From: VBDM01 sp035499735
Lineage (GTDB): Bacteria; Pseudomonadota; Gammaproteobacteria; Burkholderiales; SG8-39
DNA length: 64,000 bases
Reading direction: 5' to 3'
Assembly: GCA_035499735.1 (NCBI GenBank)
Contig: DATJYC010000033.1
Span: 1-64,000, forward strand
Of this stretch, positions 8,133-17,320 are shown piece by piece. The position numbers and the translations under genes were made by a program. Position 1 is the stretch's first letter, and every line of letters starts with the position of its first letter. The notes below the pieces were generated by a model, which was not told the DNA's origin, ran no database searches, and saw nothing but the letters and a program-made list of their open reading frames with translations.

Positions 8133-8539
8133 GTCGCGGGCTTCACCAGCAGCCCGACCCGCCGGATGTTCTGGCGCTGCAGCTCGTCCATGACCTTCAG
8201 CACCGCCTCGTAGCGCACGTCCTTGTCGGCGGAGATGACGACGGGCTGGTCGGGGGTCTTCTTCTGCCGCTCCCGCAGCGCCGCTACCAGCTGCGCGCTC
8301 GTCACCGCGCGCTCGTCCGACCGGCCCCTGTCGCGCTCGCGCAGCATGAGCGACTGATCGCGCCGCACGATCACCTCGAGCGGGGTGGCCGGCGGCTGCG
8401 AAGACTTGCCTACGCTCGGCAGGTCGATCACGCCGGGATTTACGAGCGGCGCCGTGACCATGAAGATGACGAGCAGCACCAGCATCACGTCCACGTAGGG
8501 GACGATGTTGATCTGGTTCATCAGCCGGCGGGGGCGCAC
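8129..8539 (-). CDS. tolR: TolR proton-channel subunit
   Basis: 136 residues of the ExbD/TolR family. The N-terminus reads LMNQINIVPYVDVMLVLLVIFM, where the Asp (about residue 17) in the single transmembrane helix is the conserved proton-carrying residue. A periplasmic domain follows. I chose the GTG at 8539, which gives RPRRLMNQIN and leaves four bases after the tolQ stop; this matches the family start. TolR with TolQ forms the inner-membrane stator that energises TolA. Confidence 0.94.
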   Translation of the reverse strand: MRPRRLMNQINIVPYVDVMLVLLVIFMVTAPLVNPGVIDLPSVGKSSQPPATPLEVIVRRDQSLMLRERDRGRSDERAVTSAQLVAALRERQKKTPDQPVVISADKDVRYEAVLKVMDELQRQNIRRVGLLVKPAT

Positions 8540-8543
8540 CGCT

Positions 8544-9260
8544 CTAAACCTTGGTGTCGTGATGCGCCGCGGCGAGCCGCGCCTGCGCCTGCCGCTGAAG
8601 GATGTTGGAGAACTCCTCCATGAAGCTCTCGAAGCGCACCGACAGCCGGTCGACGTCGTGCGAGAAGCGGTTGTAGGCCACCACCGCCGGAATCGCCGCG
8701 AAAAGCCCGATCGCCGTGGCGACCAGCGCTTCGGCGATCCCGGGCGCGACGGAGGCGAGCGTCGCCTGCGCCACGTTGGAGAGGCCGCGGAAGGCGTGCA
8801 TGATGCCCCAGACCGTGCCGAGCAGGCCCACGTAGGGACTCACCGACCCCACCGAGGCGAGGAAGGCGAGGTGCGCGTCGACGCGGTCCATCTCGCGCTG
8901 GTAGGTCGCGCGCATGGCGCGGCGGGCCCCGTCGACCATCAGGCTCGGGTCGGAGGCGCCGCGCTGGCTCTTCAGCTTCGAGAACTCGCGGAACCCCGCC
9001 TCGAAGATGCGCTCCAGGCTCCCGGTCGAGTGCCGGTGGTTCACCGCGCTCTGGTACAGCGCCGCGAGGTCCGAGCCGCTCCAGAAGTCGCGCTCGAAGT
9101 GCTCGGTCTTGCTCTTCGCGCGCCCGATGGTGAAGACCTTGAGGAAGATGAAGTACCAGGACATGAACGAGACGACGAGCAGGAGCAGCATGACCAGCTG
9201 CACGACCACGCTCGCGTTCGCGACCATTGCGAGGATGGAGAGATCCTGGGTTGCGCTCAT
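8544..9260 (-). CDS. tolQ: TolQ proton-channel subunit
   Basis: 238 residues of the MotA/TolQ/ExbB family with three transmembrane segments: about 15-37, 138-160 and 172-195. The signature region VGSVSPYVGLLGTVWGIMHAF and the following GIAEALVATAIGLFAAIPAV carry the conserved Thr/Gly channel residues. TolQ pentamers surround TolR. The ATG overlaps the ybgC stop by four bases, so it belongs to the same transcript. Confidence 0.96.
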   Translation of the reverse strand: MSATQDLSILAMVANASVVVQLVMLLLLVVSFMSWYFIFLKVFTIGRAKSKTEHFERDFWSGSDLAALYQSAVNHRHSTGSLERIFEAGFREFSKLKSQRGASDPSLMVDGARRAMRATYQREMDRVDAHLAFLASVGSVSPYVGLLGTVWGIMHAFRGLSNVAQATLASVAPGIAEALVATAIGLFAAIPAVVAYNRFSHDVDRLSVRFESFMEEFSNILQRQAQARLAAAHHDTKV

Positions 9261-9675
9261 CGCATTCCCTCTAGTTTTTTTCGAATCGCCTCAGGCACGC
9301 CGACCGGCCTGTAGCTCTTCGCGCTGACGCACGCCAGGTTCAGCTCGGCGCTCGCCAGCTCTTCCTCCCCCCGCATCACCGCCTGATCGAACACCAGCCG
9401 CGCGCGTCCCACGTGCTTCACCCTCGCGGTCACCGTCAGTGCGTCGTTCAGCAGCGCGGGCTTATGGTAGGCGATTTGCGCGGAATGCACCACAAACAGG
9501 ACATGGTCGCGGCGCGCGAGTTCCCCCAGATCGAAGCCGAGCGACTGCAGCAGCTCGGTGCGCGCGCATTCCATGAACGAGAGATAGTTGGCATGGAACA
9601 CCATCCCCCCGGCGTCCGTATGCTGGTAGTAAACGCGGACCGGCCAGGAGAAGGGTTCCTGTCCGGCGTGCCCGC

Positions 9676-9679
<4 letters not shown>
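9257..9679 (-). CDS. ybgC: Tol-Pal-associated acyl-CoA thioesterase YbgC
   Basis: 140-residue hotdog-fold thioesterase. The catalytic motif YYQHTDAGGMVFHANY (about 17-32) contains the active Asp. The long helix SFMECARTELLQSLG follows, and the closing strand region includes LVFDQAVMRGEEELASAEL. It hydrolyses acyl-CoA or acyl-ACP in the cytoplasm and is conserved as the first gene of tol-pal operons. It overlaps both tolQ and the ruvB stop by four bases, so ruvB through cpoB is probably one transcription unit. Confidence 0.93.
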
Positions 9680-10716
<1,037 letters not shown>

Positions 10717-10737
10717 GCGCCATTCTACCCGCTGCCA

Positions 10738-10767
10738 GTCCGCCCCGAGGCGCGAGCCGGGGCGGAC
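10738..10767. repeat. Perfect 10-bp inverted repeat between the di-iron gene and ruvB
   Basis: GTCCGCCCCG (10738-10747) and CGGGGCGGAC (10758-10767) are exact reverse complements separated by 10 bases. The stem is very GC-rich but neither strand has a T-run after it, so it is not a textbook terminator. It may still slow or stop transcription leaving the di-iron gene, or stabilise an mRNA end. Confidence 0.6.
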
Positions 10768-10777
10768 CTTGCCGCGG

Positions 10778-11719
10778 TCAATGCACGGAGCCCGCCATGA
10801 TAGGCGTGAGCGCTTCGCCGATGCGCCTGCCCTGCGCCTTGCTGATCAGGCTGCCGAGGATTCCCTGGAAGCGCGGCTCCTCGACGCCGGAGACGATGTA
10901 CTGCCAGCGGTAGGCGTGCAGGATGCCATCGCGCACGCGCTTGACCTGGTCTTCGGAGTAGGGGCCGCGGCAAATCGCGAGGAAATACCCGGCGTCGGCT
11001 TCGGCCTGCGCCTGCAGCATGCCGTCCACCGCCGCGACCAGCCCGATCAGGTCAGTCACCGCCTGGTCGCGGGCTTCGGGAGAGAGCTTCGCGTCCTCGC
11101 GCCGCCACTCGAGCTCGTCGAGGATCGCGTGCTGCGATTCCTCTTTCCAGTGGAACAGGAACACGTCCTTGTAGAGCTCGGAGAGCTCGCCGTCCGGATC
11201 GATGCTGCTGCGGTAGTGCGCGAGCACGAAGAGCTCGATGTGGCAGGTGAGCGCCAGGACCGACCACGTGGACTTGCCGAGCACCACCCCCGCCACGTCG
11301 TTCGGCTGCGGCATGAAGCGGTAGCCCGCGGGCATGCCCTCGGCGACCATGCGCTCGATGCGGCGGAACAGCTCCTGGTGCTTCAGCTCCTCGTCGGTGA
11401 AGCGCACCAGCGCCTCGAGCGCGGTCTGATCCCCCAGCCAATGCTCGCGGCTGATATCGAGCATCTTGGCGCCGATGAAGCGCTCGACCAGCCCGAACAT
11501 GTTGGCGTAGGTGCGGCCCTGGATCTGGCTGAGTAGGCGCCGGTCGTCGGCGCCGAGGAAGCCCAGGCGGTCGAGCTTCGAGATGCCGTCGGGCAGGAAC
11601 TTCTTCGCGAAATCGAAATTGCGGCCGCGGATCACGTCGCGGTCGATGTCCCAGCGGATGCGCTTGGAAGCCTCGATGACGCGCGCGTAGCGGTCGTTTG
11701 CAGCTGTCGTAGGGTTCAT
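10778..11719 (-). CDS. Ferritin-like di-iron protein of unknown function
   Basis: 313 residues, mostly helical. A complete di-iron ligand set is visible in the order E, ExxH, E, ExxH: Glu79 (FGLVERF), Glu111/His114 (EELKHQ), Glu162 (CHIELF) and Glu194/His197 (EESQHA). That pattern is typical of ferritin-like oxygenases and oxidases. I do not recognise a characterised subfamily and cannot name a substrate. It follows the hydrolase-LuxR gene by 171 bases on the same strand, with a GGAGA ribosome site before its ATG, and precedes ruvB. The pair looks like an insertion in ruvCAB. There is no signal peptide, so it is cytoplasmic. Confidence 0.8.
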   Translation of the reverse strand: MNPTTAANDRYARVIEASKRIRWDIDRDVIRGRNFDFAKKFLPDGISKLDRLGFLGADDRRLLSQIQGRTYANMFGLVERFIGAKMLDISREHWLGDQTALEALVRFTDEELKHQELFRRIERMVAEGMPAGYRFMPQPNDVAGVVLGKSTWSVLALTCHIELFVLAHYRSSIDPDGELSELYKDVFLFHWKEESQHAILDELEWRREDAKLSPEARDQAVTDLIGLVAAVDGMLQAQAEADAGYFLAICRGPYSEDQVKRVRDGILHAYRWQYIVSGVEEPRFQGILGSLISKAQGRRIGEALTPIMAGSVH

Positions 11720-11838
11720 GCTCGTTTCTCCAAAAATGTGATTGATGCAAGGCGCGCATGGATCTCGAACGGCTTCCGGGCGCGCGAAACCGGTGAGCAG
11801 ATGGTGGCGAAGCCGGGCCGCCGGCGCCTGAGGCGGCG

Positions 11839-11889
11839 GTCCCGGGACAGCCGGAAAAACGCGCCGGGATTCCGGGACGGCAGTCCCGG
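11839..11889. repeat. Cluster of GTCCCGGGAC-type palindromes
   Basis: A perfect 10-base palindrome GTCCCGGGAC lies at 11839-11848. A hairpin CCGGGAC-GGCA-GTCCCGG lies at 11872-11889, two bases beyond the stop of the hydrolase gene. A further half copy (CCGGGATTCCGGG) lies between them. The elements could be a REP-type repeat or a transcription end signal. Part of the same 171-base spacer also carries the leader of the di-iron gene. Confidence 0.55.
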
Positions 11890-11890
11890 G

Positions 11891-12952
11891 CTACTTGGCG
11901 GGCTTCGCGCCGAGCCCTGCGTCGCGGGCGCGTACGATCGCCTGCGAGCGGTTTTCGACCTGGATCTTGTCGAAGATGTGGGTGATGTTGTTGCGCACGG
12001 TTTTCTCGGACAGCTCGAGGCGCGCGGCGATCTGGGCGTTGTCCAGTCCCTGCGCAATCAGCTCGAGCACCTCCGTCTCCCGAGGCGTCAACCCCGGGAA
12101 CCCGGCGCCGGGCGCCGCCCCTGCCGGCGGATAGAACCCGGCCATCGCCGCGAGGAAGTCGCGCCACGCCGGCTCGCTCTCCGTCAACAGGTGGTTGCGC
12201 GACTCCAGCGTCACGAAGCGCGCGCCGGGAATCAGCCCGGCGATCAATCTGCCTTCCTCGAACGGGATGCTCAGGTCCCCGCGCGCGTGGAGCACCAGCG
12301 TCGGGCATTGCACGCGGCTAGCCTGCTCGCGCGCGTCGAGGTGCAGGTTGGCCCGATGCAGCCGCCCCGCCATCTGTGCAGACGCGGTCAGGGGCATCAT
12401 GTCGTTGAACGCGTGGATCGCGTCGAGCCCGGCGTCCGGCATAAAGCGGGTCGTGAACACCTGCCGGAACGACGGGTCATCCCGGCCCCAGCCGAGCTCG
12501 ATCAGCCTCTGCAGCGTCTCCGTCTCCTCGTCGGACCCCCCGCGCGCCTTCCGGCCGCGCACGAAGCCGCCGCAGATGATGAGATGGCTGACCCGCTCGG
12601 GATGCGTCGCCGCGTAGTCGATGGCAAAAGCCGCGCCCTGCGACAGCCCGAGCAGCGCGAAGCGGTCGAACCGCGCAGCATCGACCACGCTCGCGAGGTC
12701 CTCGACATGGCATTTCCACGTCGGGACCGGGACATCGCGGTCCGACAGCCCGGTGCCGCGCTGGTCGAAACGCAGGAGCGAATACCCGCGCGACAGCCCG
12801 GCGGACCAGGGCTTCATCGCCGGGTTGTTCCAGTCGTGCTCGAGATGGGTAAACCAGTGCGGCGCCCGCACCAGCGGCGGGCCGCTCCCGGAGGTCGCGT
12901 AGGCCAGCCGAACGCCGTCGCTCGAGATGCAGAAGCGGACTTGCTGGTTCAT
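11891..12952 (-). CDS. Alpha/beta hydrolase fused to a C-terminal LuxR-type DNA-binding domain
   Basis: 353 residues with two domains. Residues 1-270 form an alpha/beta hydrolase with a complete triad: Ser104 in GLSQG, Asp226 in HARGD and His254 in SRNH. A typical DQRGTGLSD loop lies near 63. Residues 288-345 are a GerE/LuxR helix-turn-helix (LTPRETEVLELIAQGL, AQIAARLELSEKTVRNNITH). The fusion suggests a regulator whose hydrolase fold senses or processes a small ligand. No PAS, receiver or autoinducer domain is present. It has a GGGAGG ribosome site, starts 52 bases after ruvA and precedes the di-iron gene, its likely target. Whether the hydrolase is active is not known from sequence, although all catalytic residues are present. 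Confidence 0.85.
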   Translation of the reverse strand: MNQQVRFCISSDGVRLAYATSGSGPPLVRAPHWFTHLEHDWNNPAMKPWSAGLSRGYSLLRFDQRGTGLSDRDVPVPTWKCHVEDLASVVDAARFDRFALLGLSQGAAFAIDYAATHPERVSHLIICGGFVRGRKARGGSDEETETLQRLIELGWGRDDPSFRQVFTTRFMPDAGLDAIHAFNDMMPLTASAQMAGRLHRANLHLDAREQASRVQCPTLVLHARGDLSIPFEEGRLIAGLIPGARFVTLESRNHLLTESEPAWRDFLAAMAGFYPPAGAAPGAGFPGLTPRETEVLELIAQGLDNAQIAARLELSEKTVRNNITHIFDKIQVENRSQAIVRARDAGLGAKPAK

Positions 12953-13004
12953 CGGGTTTCCTCCCCTGTCCTGTTGTTCTTGTCGTTCGAGCTTTTTTAG
13001 TCCA

Positions 13005-13586
13005 TCAACCCCTCGCCAGGGATTTCAACGCCTGCCGTATGCCTTCCGAAATCGACAGCCCCTCGGGCAGCTGTTTCACCGCAAGCTGGGCTTCCTTGTC
13101 ACTGTACCCCAGGCCCAGCAGCGCGTTGATCACGTCGCTCGCTGCGGGCTTTTCCCGGTTCACCGCGAGCCCCGCGAGCGCGTCGGCCCCGAGCTTGCCC
13201 TTGAGCTCGAGGAGCAGCCGCTCGGCGGTCTTCTTTCCTATGCCGGGAATCTTCACCAGGCGCCCGGACTCCTGGGCGGCGATCGCCTCGACCAGCTCGC
13301 CGACGCTCATTCCCGAGAGCACGGCGAGCGCCGTGCGCGCGCCGACGCCGTTCACCTTGAGGAGCTGCCGGAAGGCGCGCCGCTCGGATTCGGTGGCAAA
13401 GCCGTAGAGCAGGTGGGCGTCCTCGCGCACGACCAGATGCGTGAGCAGCGCGACGCGCTCGCCGGAGGCGGGAAGGCCGTAGAACGTGCTCATCGGCACC
13501 TCGATCTCGTACCCGACGCCCGCCGCCTCGACCAGGATCTGCGGCGGATGCTTCTCGAGGATGACGCCGGCGATCCTGCCGATCAT
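13005..13586 (-). CDS. ruvA: Holliday junction binding protein RuvA
   Basis: 193 residues. The N-terminal OB fold (MIGRIAGVILEKHPPQILVE) is followed by tandem helix-hairpin-helix motifs (LKVNGVGARTALAVLSG near 80, IPGIGKKTAERLLLELKGKLG near 118). The C-terminal domain that contacts RuvB spans about 145-193. RuvA tetramers bind four-way junctions and load RuvB. The start overlaps the ruvC stop by four bases. Confidence 0.97.
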   Translation of the reverse strand: MIGRIAGVILEKHPPQILVEAAGVGYEIEVPMSTFYGLPASGERVALLTHLVVREDAHLLYGFATESERRAFRQLLKVNGVGARTALAVLSGMSVGELVEAIAAQESGRLVKIPGIGKKTAERLLLELKGKLGADALAGLAVNREKPAASDVINALLGLGYSDKEAQLAVKQLPEGLSISEGIRQALKSLARG

Positions 13587-14113
13587 ACGAGGCGGCCCCG
13601 CTTGATCCGGAAACCTCGCGTGGAGAGCCTGCCCAGGCGCCCGCCGTGGGCATGGCAGATCGCGCAGGCGAGCGCGTCGGCCGCGTCGGCGGAAGGCGAG
13701 CCGGCGAGCTTGAGGAGCCGCTTCACCATGTGCTGCACCTGCTCCTTGCTTGCGTGGCCGTTGCCGACCACCGCCTGCTTCACCTGAAGCGCGGTGTACT
13801 CGGACACGGGCAGCCCCGCGTCGACCGCGGCGCAGATCGCCGTGCCGCGCGCCTGGCCGAGCGCGAGCGTCGAGGCCGGGTTGACGTTGACGAAGACTTT
13901 TTCGAGCGCGATCTGCTGCGGCCGGTGCTTCTCTATCACCTCGCGCAGGTTCGCGAGGATCGTCCCGAGTCGCTCGGGCAGTCCCGCGTCGCCGGACTTG
14001 ATGCAGCCGCTTGCGATGTAGGCGATGCTCGCGCCGTTCTTTTCGATGATGCCGAACCCGGTGATGCGCAAACCCGGGTCGATGCCGAGTATCCTCAGGG
14101 CTGGGCCTGACAT
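13583..14113 (-). CDS. ruvC: Crossover junction endodeoxyribonuclease RuvC
   Basis: 176 residues with an RNase H-like fold. The acidic active site is visible: Asp in LGIDPGLRITGFG (about residue 11), Glu in IALEKVFVNVNP (about 71) and the late Asp pair in SADAADALACAICHAH (about 145-150). RuvC resolves Holliday junctions by paired nicking. It begins directly after the yebC stop (adjacent bases), the usual yebC-ruvC arrangement. Confidence 0.97.
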   Translation of the reverse strand: MSGPALRILGIDPGLRITGFGIIEKNGASIAYIASGCIKSGDAGLPERLGTILANLREVIEKHRPQQIALEKVFVNVNPASTLALGQARGTAICAAVDAGLPVSEYTALQVKQAVVGNGHASKEQVQHMVKRLLKLAGSPSADAADALACAICHAHGGRLGRLSTRGFRIKRGRLV

Positions 14114-14839
14114 CTATTGGTCGATCACCGCGGTCGTGTATACGTCCTGCACGTCGTCGAGCCCTTCGAGCGCGTCGAGCAGCTTCTGCATCCGCGACGC
14201 TTCGTCGCCCTTCAGCGGGTTTTCGGCGACGGGCTTCATGGTGACGTCCGCGAACTCGGGCTTGAGCCCCGCCTCGATAAGTGCGTCCTTGACGGCGGGG
14301 AAGTCCTCGGGCGTGCAGATGACCTCGATCGAGCCGTCCTCGTTCGTGATCACGTCCTCGGCTCCGGCGTCGAGCACCGCCTCCATGAGAGCGTCCTCGC
14401 TGGTTCCGGGCGCGAACACGAACAACCCGCAGTGCCTGAAGAGAAAGGCCACCGACCCGTCGGTGCCGAGGTTGCCGCCATTCTTGGTGAAAGCGTGGCG
14501 CACGTCGGCCACGGTGCGCGTGCGGTTGTCGGTGAGGCAGTCGACCATGACCGCCGCCCCGCCCACGCCGTAGCCTTCGTAGCGGACCTCCTCGTAGTCG
14601 ACGCCGTCCAGCCCCCCGGCGCCGCGCTTGATCGCTCGCTCTATCGTGTCCTTGGGCATGTTGGCGTCGTTCGCCTTGTCGATCGCGAGGCGCAGCCGCG
14701 GATTCATCGCGGCATCGGCCCCCCCGAGGCGCGCTGCGACGGTCACCTCCTTGATCAGGCGGGTGAAGATCTTCCCTTTCTTCGCGTCAGCCGCCGCCTT
14801 CTTGTGCTTGACGTTAGCCCATCTAGAATGTCCCGCCAT
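14114..14839 (-). CDS. YebC/PmpR-family protein
   Basis: 241 residues starting MAGHSRWANVKHKKAAADAK, the invariant N-terminus of the family. Three domains and the GYGVGGAAVMVDCLTDNRTRT segment (about 90-110) are conserved. YebC-type proteins have been described both as DNA-binding regulators and as ribosome-associated factors easing polyproline stalls, so I leave the symbol open. The gene heads the ruvCA block. The 46 bases between it and the divergent ATPase gene must hold both leaders. Confidence 0.93.
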   Translation of the reverse strand: MAGHSRWANVKHKKAAADAKKGKIFTRLIKEVTVAARLGGADAAMNPRLRLAIDKANDANMPKDTIERAIKRGAGGLDGVDYEEVRYEGYGVGGAAVMVDCLTDNRTRTVADVRHAFTKNGGNLGTDGSVAFLFRHCGLFVFAPGTSEDALMEAVLDAGAEDVITNEDGSIEVICTPEDFPAVKDALIEAGLKPEFADVTMKPVAENPLKGDEASRMQKLLDALEGLDDVQDVYTTAVIDQ

Positions 14840-14885
14840 GCCATAATTTTACCTTCGCGCGCGCAACCCCGACAAAAGAAGCCCC

Positions 14886-16400
14886 ATGACCGAGCCCCTG
14901 CTCGTCGCCAAGTCGAAGACGGCGAACCTCGAGTTGCTGCCGGCGCTCGCAAACCGCCACGGCCTGATCGCGGGCGCGACCGGCACCGGCAAGACGGTCA
15001 CGCTGCAGACGCTCGCTCAAGGGTTCTCGCGCATCGGCGTGCCGGTGTTCATGGCGGACGTCAAGGGCGACCTGTCCGGTATCGCCCAGCCCGGCGCGTC
15101 ATCACCCAAGCTCAAGGAACGCCTCAATGCGCTCCAGCTCAAGGACTTCGCGTTCGCGGGCTGCCCCGCGGTGTTTTGGGACGTGTTCGGCGAGCGCGGG
15201 CATCCGGCGCGCGCGACCGTCACCGGCATCGGCCCCCTGCTCCTCGGCCGCATGCTGGGCCTCAACGACACCCAGCAGGGTGTGCTCACGCTGGTATTCA
15301 AGATCGCCGACGACGCGGGGCTGCTGCTGCTCGACATGAAGGACCTGCGCGCGATGCTCCAGCACGTGGGCGACAACGCAAAAGACTTCACCACCGAGTA
15401 CGGCAACGTCTCGACCGCCTCGATCGGCGCGATCCAGCGGGGCCTCCTCGAGCTCGAGCATCAGGGCGGGGAGAGGCTCTTTGGCGAGCCCGCGCTCAAC
15501 ATCGACGACCTGATGCAGGTCGACCGTGGCCAGGGCGTCGTCAACATCCTTGCGGGCGAGAAGCTGATGGGCGCGCCCAAGCTCTACTCGACGTTCCTGC
15601 TGTGGCTGCTGTCGGAGCTGTTCGAGCATCTGCCCGAGGTCGGCGACCCGGAGAAGCCGAGGCTCGTGTTCTTCTTCGACGAGGCGCACCTCCTGTTCAA
15701 CGAGGCGCCCAAGGCGCTGCTCGAGAAGATCGAGCAGGTCGTGCGCCTGATCCGCTCCAAGGGCGTCGGCGTCTACTTCGTGACGCAGAATCCCATCGAC
15801 ATCCCCGACTCGGTGCTGGGACAGCTCGGCAACCGCGTGCAGCACGCGCTGCGCGCGTTCACGCCCAAGGATCAGAAAGCGGTCAAGGCGGCTGCCCAGA
15901 CGCTGCGCGCCAATCCCAAGCTGAACGTGGAATCCGCGATCACCGAGCTCGCGGTCGGTGAGGCGCTCGTTTCGCTCCTCGACGCGAAGGGAACCCCCAA
16001 TGCCGTCGAACGAGCCCTGGTCGTCCCGCCCGCGAGCCGCATCGGCCCTCTTACCGACGCCGAACGCGGCGCCGCGATCAAGGCGTCCGCGCTCTACGGC
16101 CACTACGAGAAGGTCATCGACCGCGAGTCCGCATACGAGAAGCTGAAAGGGCGCACCGTTGCGCGGCAGGAGTCGGCGCCCGCTCCCGCCGGCGCGCCCG
16201 CTCAGGGCCAGGGCAGCGGCCTGATGGATACCCTGGGCGAGGTCCTGATGGGCAAGACCGGCCCGCGCGGCGGGCACCGCGACGGCCTGATCGAGTCGAT
16301 GGCGAAGAGCACGGCGCGCACCATCGGCTCTCAGATCGGCCGGGAGGTCGTACGGGGTGTTCTCGGCTCGATCCTCGGCGGGGGCAAGCCCCGCCGGTGA
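14886..16400 (+). CDS. HerA-like P-loop ATPase (DUF853 family)
   Basis: 504 residues of the bacterial HerA/FtsK-type helicase-like family. Walker A is GATGTGKT (30-37), and Walker B is LVFFFDEAHLLF (about 259-270). A Gly/Ala/Pro-rich linker near 430 precedes a C-terminal tail (RTIGSQIGREVVRGVLGSIL) that looks amphipathic. Related proteins are called nucleoside-triphosphatases of unknown role. There is no NurA nuclease gene beside it, so it is not a canonical HerA-NurA pair. Its stop overlaps the start of the exporter gene (GTGA), which indicates co-translation. Confidence 0.85.
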   Translation: MTEPLLVAKSKTANLELLPALANRHGLIAGATGTGKTVTLQTLAQGFSRIGVPVFMADVKGDLSGIAQPGASSPKLKERLNALQLKDFAFAGCPAVFWDVFGERGHPARATVTGIGPLLLGRMLGLNDTQQGVLTLVFKIADDAGLLLLDMKDLRAMLQHVGDNAKDFTTEYGNVSTASIGAIQRGLLELEHQGGERLFGEPALNIDDLMQVDRGQGVVNILAGEKLMGAPKLYSTFLLWLLSELFEHLPEVGDPEKPRLVFFFDEAHLLFNEAPKALLEKIEQVVRLIRSKGVGVYFVTQNPIDIPDSVLGQLGNRVQHALRAFTPKDQKAVKAAAQTLRANPKLNVESAITELAVGEALVSLLDAKGTPNAVERALVVPPASRIGPLTDAERGAAIKASALYGHYEKVIDRESAYEKLKGRTVARQESAPAPAGAPAQGQGSGLMDTLGEVLMGKTGPRGGHRDGLIESMAKSTARTIGSQIGREVVRGVLGSILGGGKPRR

Positions 16401-17302
16401 CATCGCGGGCCCCGTATCGCGCGGTCGGCATCGCCATGGCGGTCGCCGGAGTCGTGTGCTTCTCGCTGCGGCCCATCCTGATCAAGCTCGCCTACGGCTA
16501 CGTCGTCGACCCGATCACGCTGCTCGCGCTGCGCATGATCTTCTCGCTGCCGTTCTTCCTCGCGGCAGCCGCCTGGGTCGGGCGCGACGCGAAGCACCCG
16601 CCGCTCGGCCGCCGCGACGCCTGGGCAATCGTCATGCTCGGCTTCGTCGGCTATTACTTCGCGAGCTTCGTCGATTTTCTCGGGCTCCAGTACATTTCGG
16701 CGGGACTGGGGAGACTGATCCTGTTCATGTATCCGACGCTGGTCGTGCTGCTGTCGATGGCGTTCCTGCACAAGCGCCCTACCGCGCGCGAGGTCGTCGC
16801 CCTCGCGGTCACCTATGCCGGGGTCGCGCTGGTCATGGCGAACGCTGCGCAAGGCGCAAACAAGAATCTCGTCCTGGGCGCAGCGCTGTGCTTTGCGAGC
16901 GCCGCGGGCTACGCCGTGTACCTCGTCGCGGGCAGCCAAGTGGTGCAGCGTGTCGGGTCGATGCGGTTCACCGCCTACGCCACGAGCGTCGCGAGCGCGT
17001 TCTGTATCCTGCAGTTCCTGCTTCTTCGCCCGCTCGCGGCGCTCAACATGCCTCCCCAGGTCTACGGCCTGGCGATCGCCATGGCGCTCGTCTCGACCGT
17101 GCTGCCCGTGTTCATCACCACCGAGGCTCTCAGGCGCATCGGCGCGAACGAGGTGGCCCTGTTCGGCGCGCTCGGGCCGGTGACCACGTTGTTCTTCGGC
17201 TGGATGGGTTTGGACGAAAGCATGACCCCGGTACAATTGGCGGGCGCGGCGCTCGTGCTCGCCGGCGTCGTGCTGGTTACGCTCAAGGCGGCGAAAGCCT
17301 GA
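16397..17302 (+). CDS. DMT-superfamily (EamA) transporter
   Basis: 301 residues with about ten transmembrane helices arranged as two EamA repeats (about 5-135 and 150-295). The pattern includes TLLALRMIFSLPFFLAAA in the first half and the GALGPVTTLFFGWMGLDESM segment with VQLAGAALVLAGVVLVTLK at the end of the second. EamA proteins export metabolites or amino acids, and the substrate cannot be inferred. The start is a GTG overlapping the preceding stop. Confidence 0.88.
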   Translation: MTSRAPYRAVGIAMAVAGVVCFSLRPILIKLAYGYVVDPITLLALRMIFSLPFFLAAAAWVGRDAKHPPLGRRDAWAIVMLGFVGYYFASFVDFLGLQYISAGLGRLILFMYPTLVVLLSMAFLHKRPTAREVVALAVTYAGVALVMANAAQGANKNLVLGAALCFASAAGYAVYLVAGSQVVQRVGSMRFTAYATSVASAFCILQFLLLRPLAALNMPPQVYGLAIAMALVSTVLPVFITTEALRRIGANEVALFGALGPVTTLFFGWMGLDESMTPVQLAGAALVLAGVVLVTLKAAKA

Positions 17303-17320
17303 TTCACAAGCGGAGAAATC

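Noticed and set aside
14846..14875. TTGTCG-N18-TAAAAT as a promoter for yebC
   Set aside because: The implied transcription start coincides with the yebC ATG and would remove its GAAGG ribosome site; probably chance in an AT-richer gap.
14117..15961. 614-codon plus-strand frame across yebC and the HerA-like gene
   Set aside because: It runs antisense through yebC and out of frame through the ATPase gene; the translation is Arg/Pro-rich with no recognisable motif.
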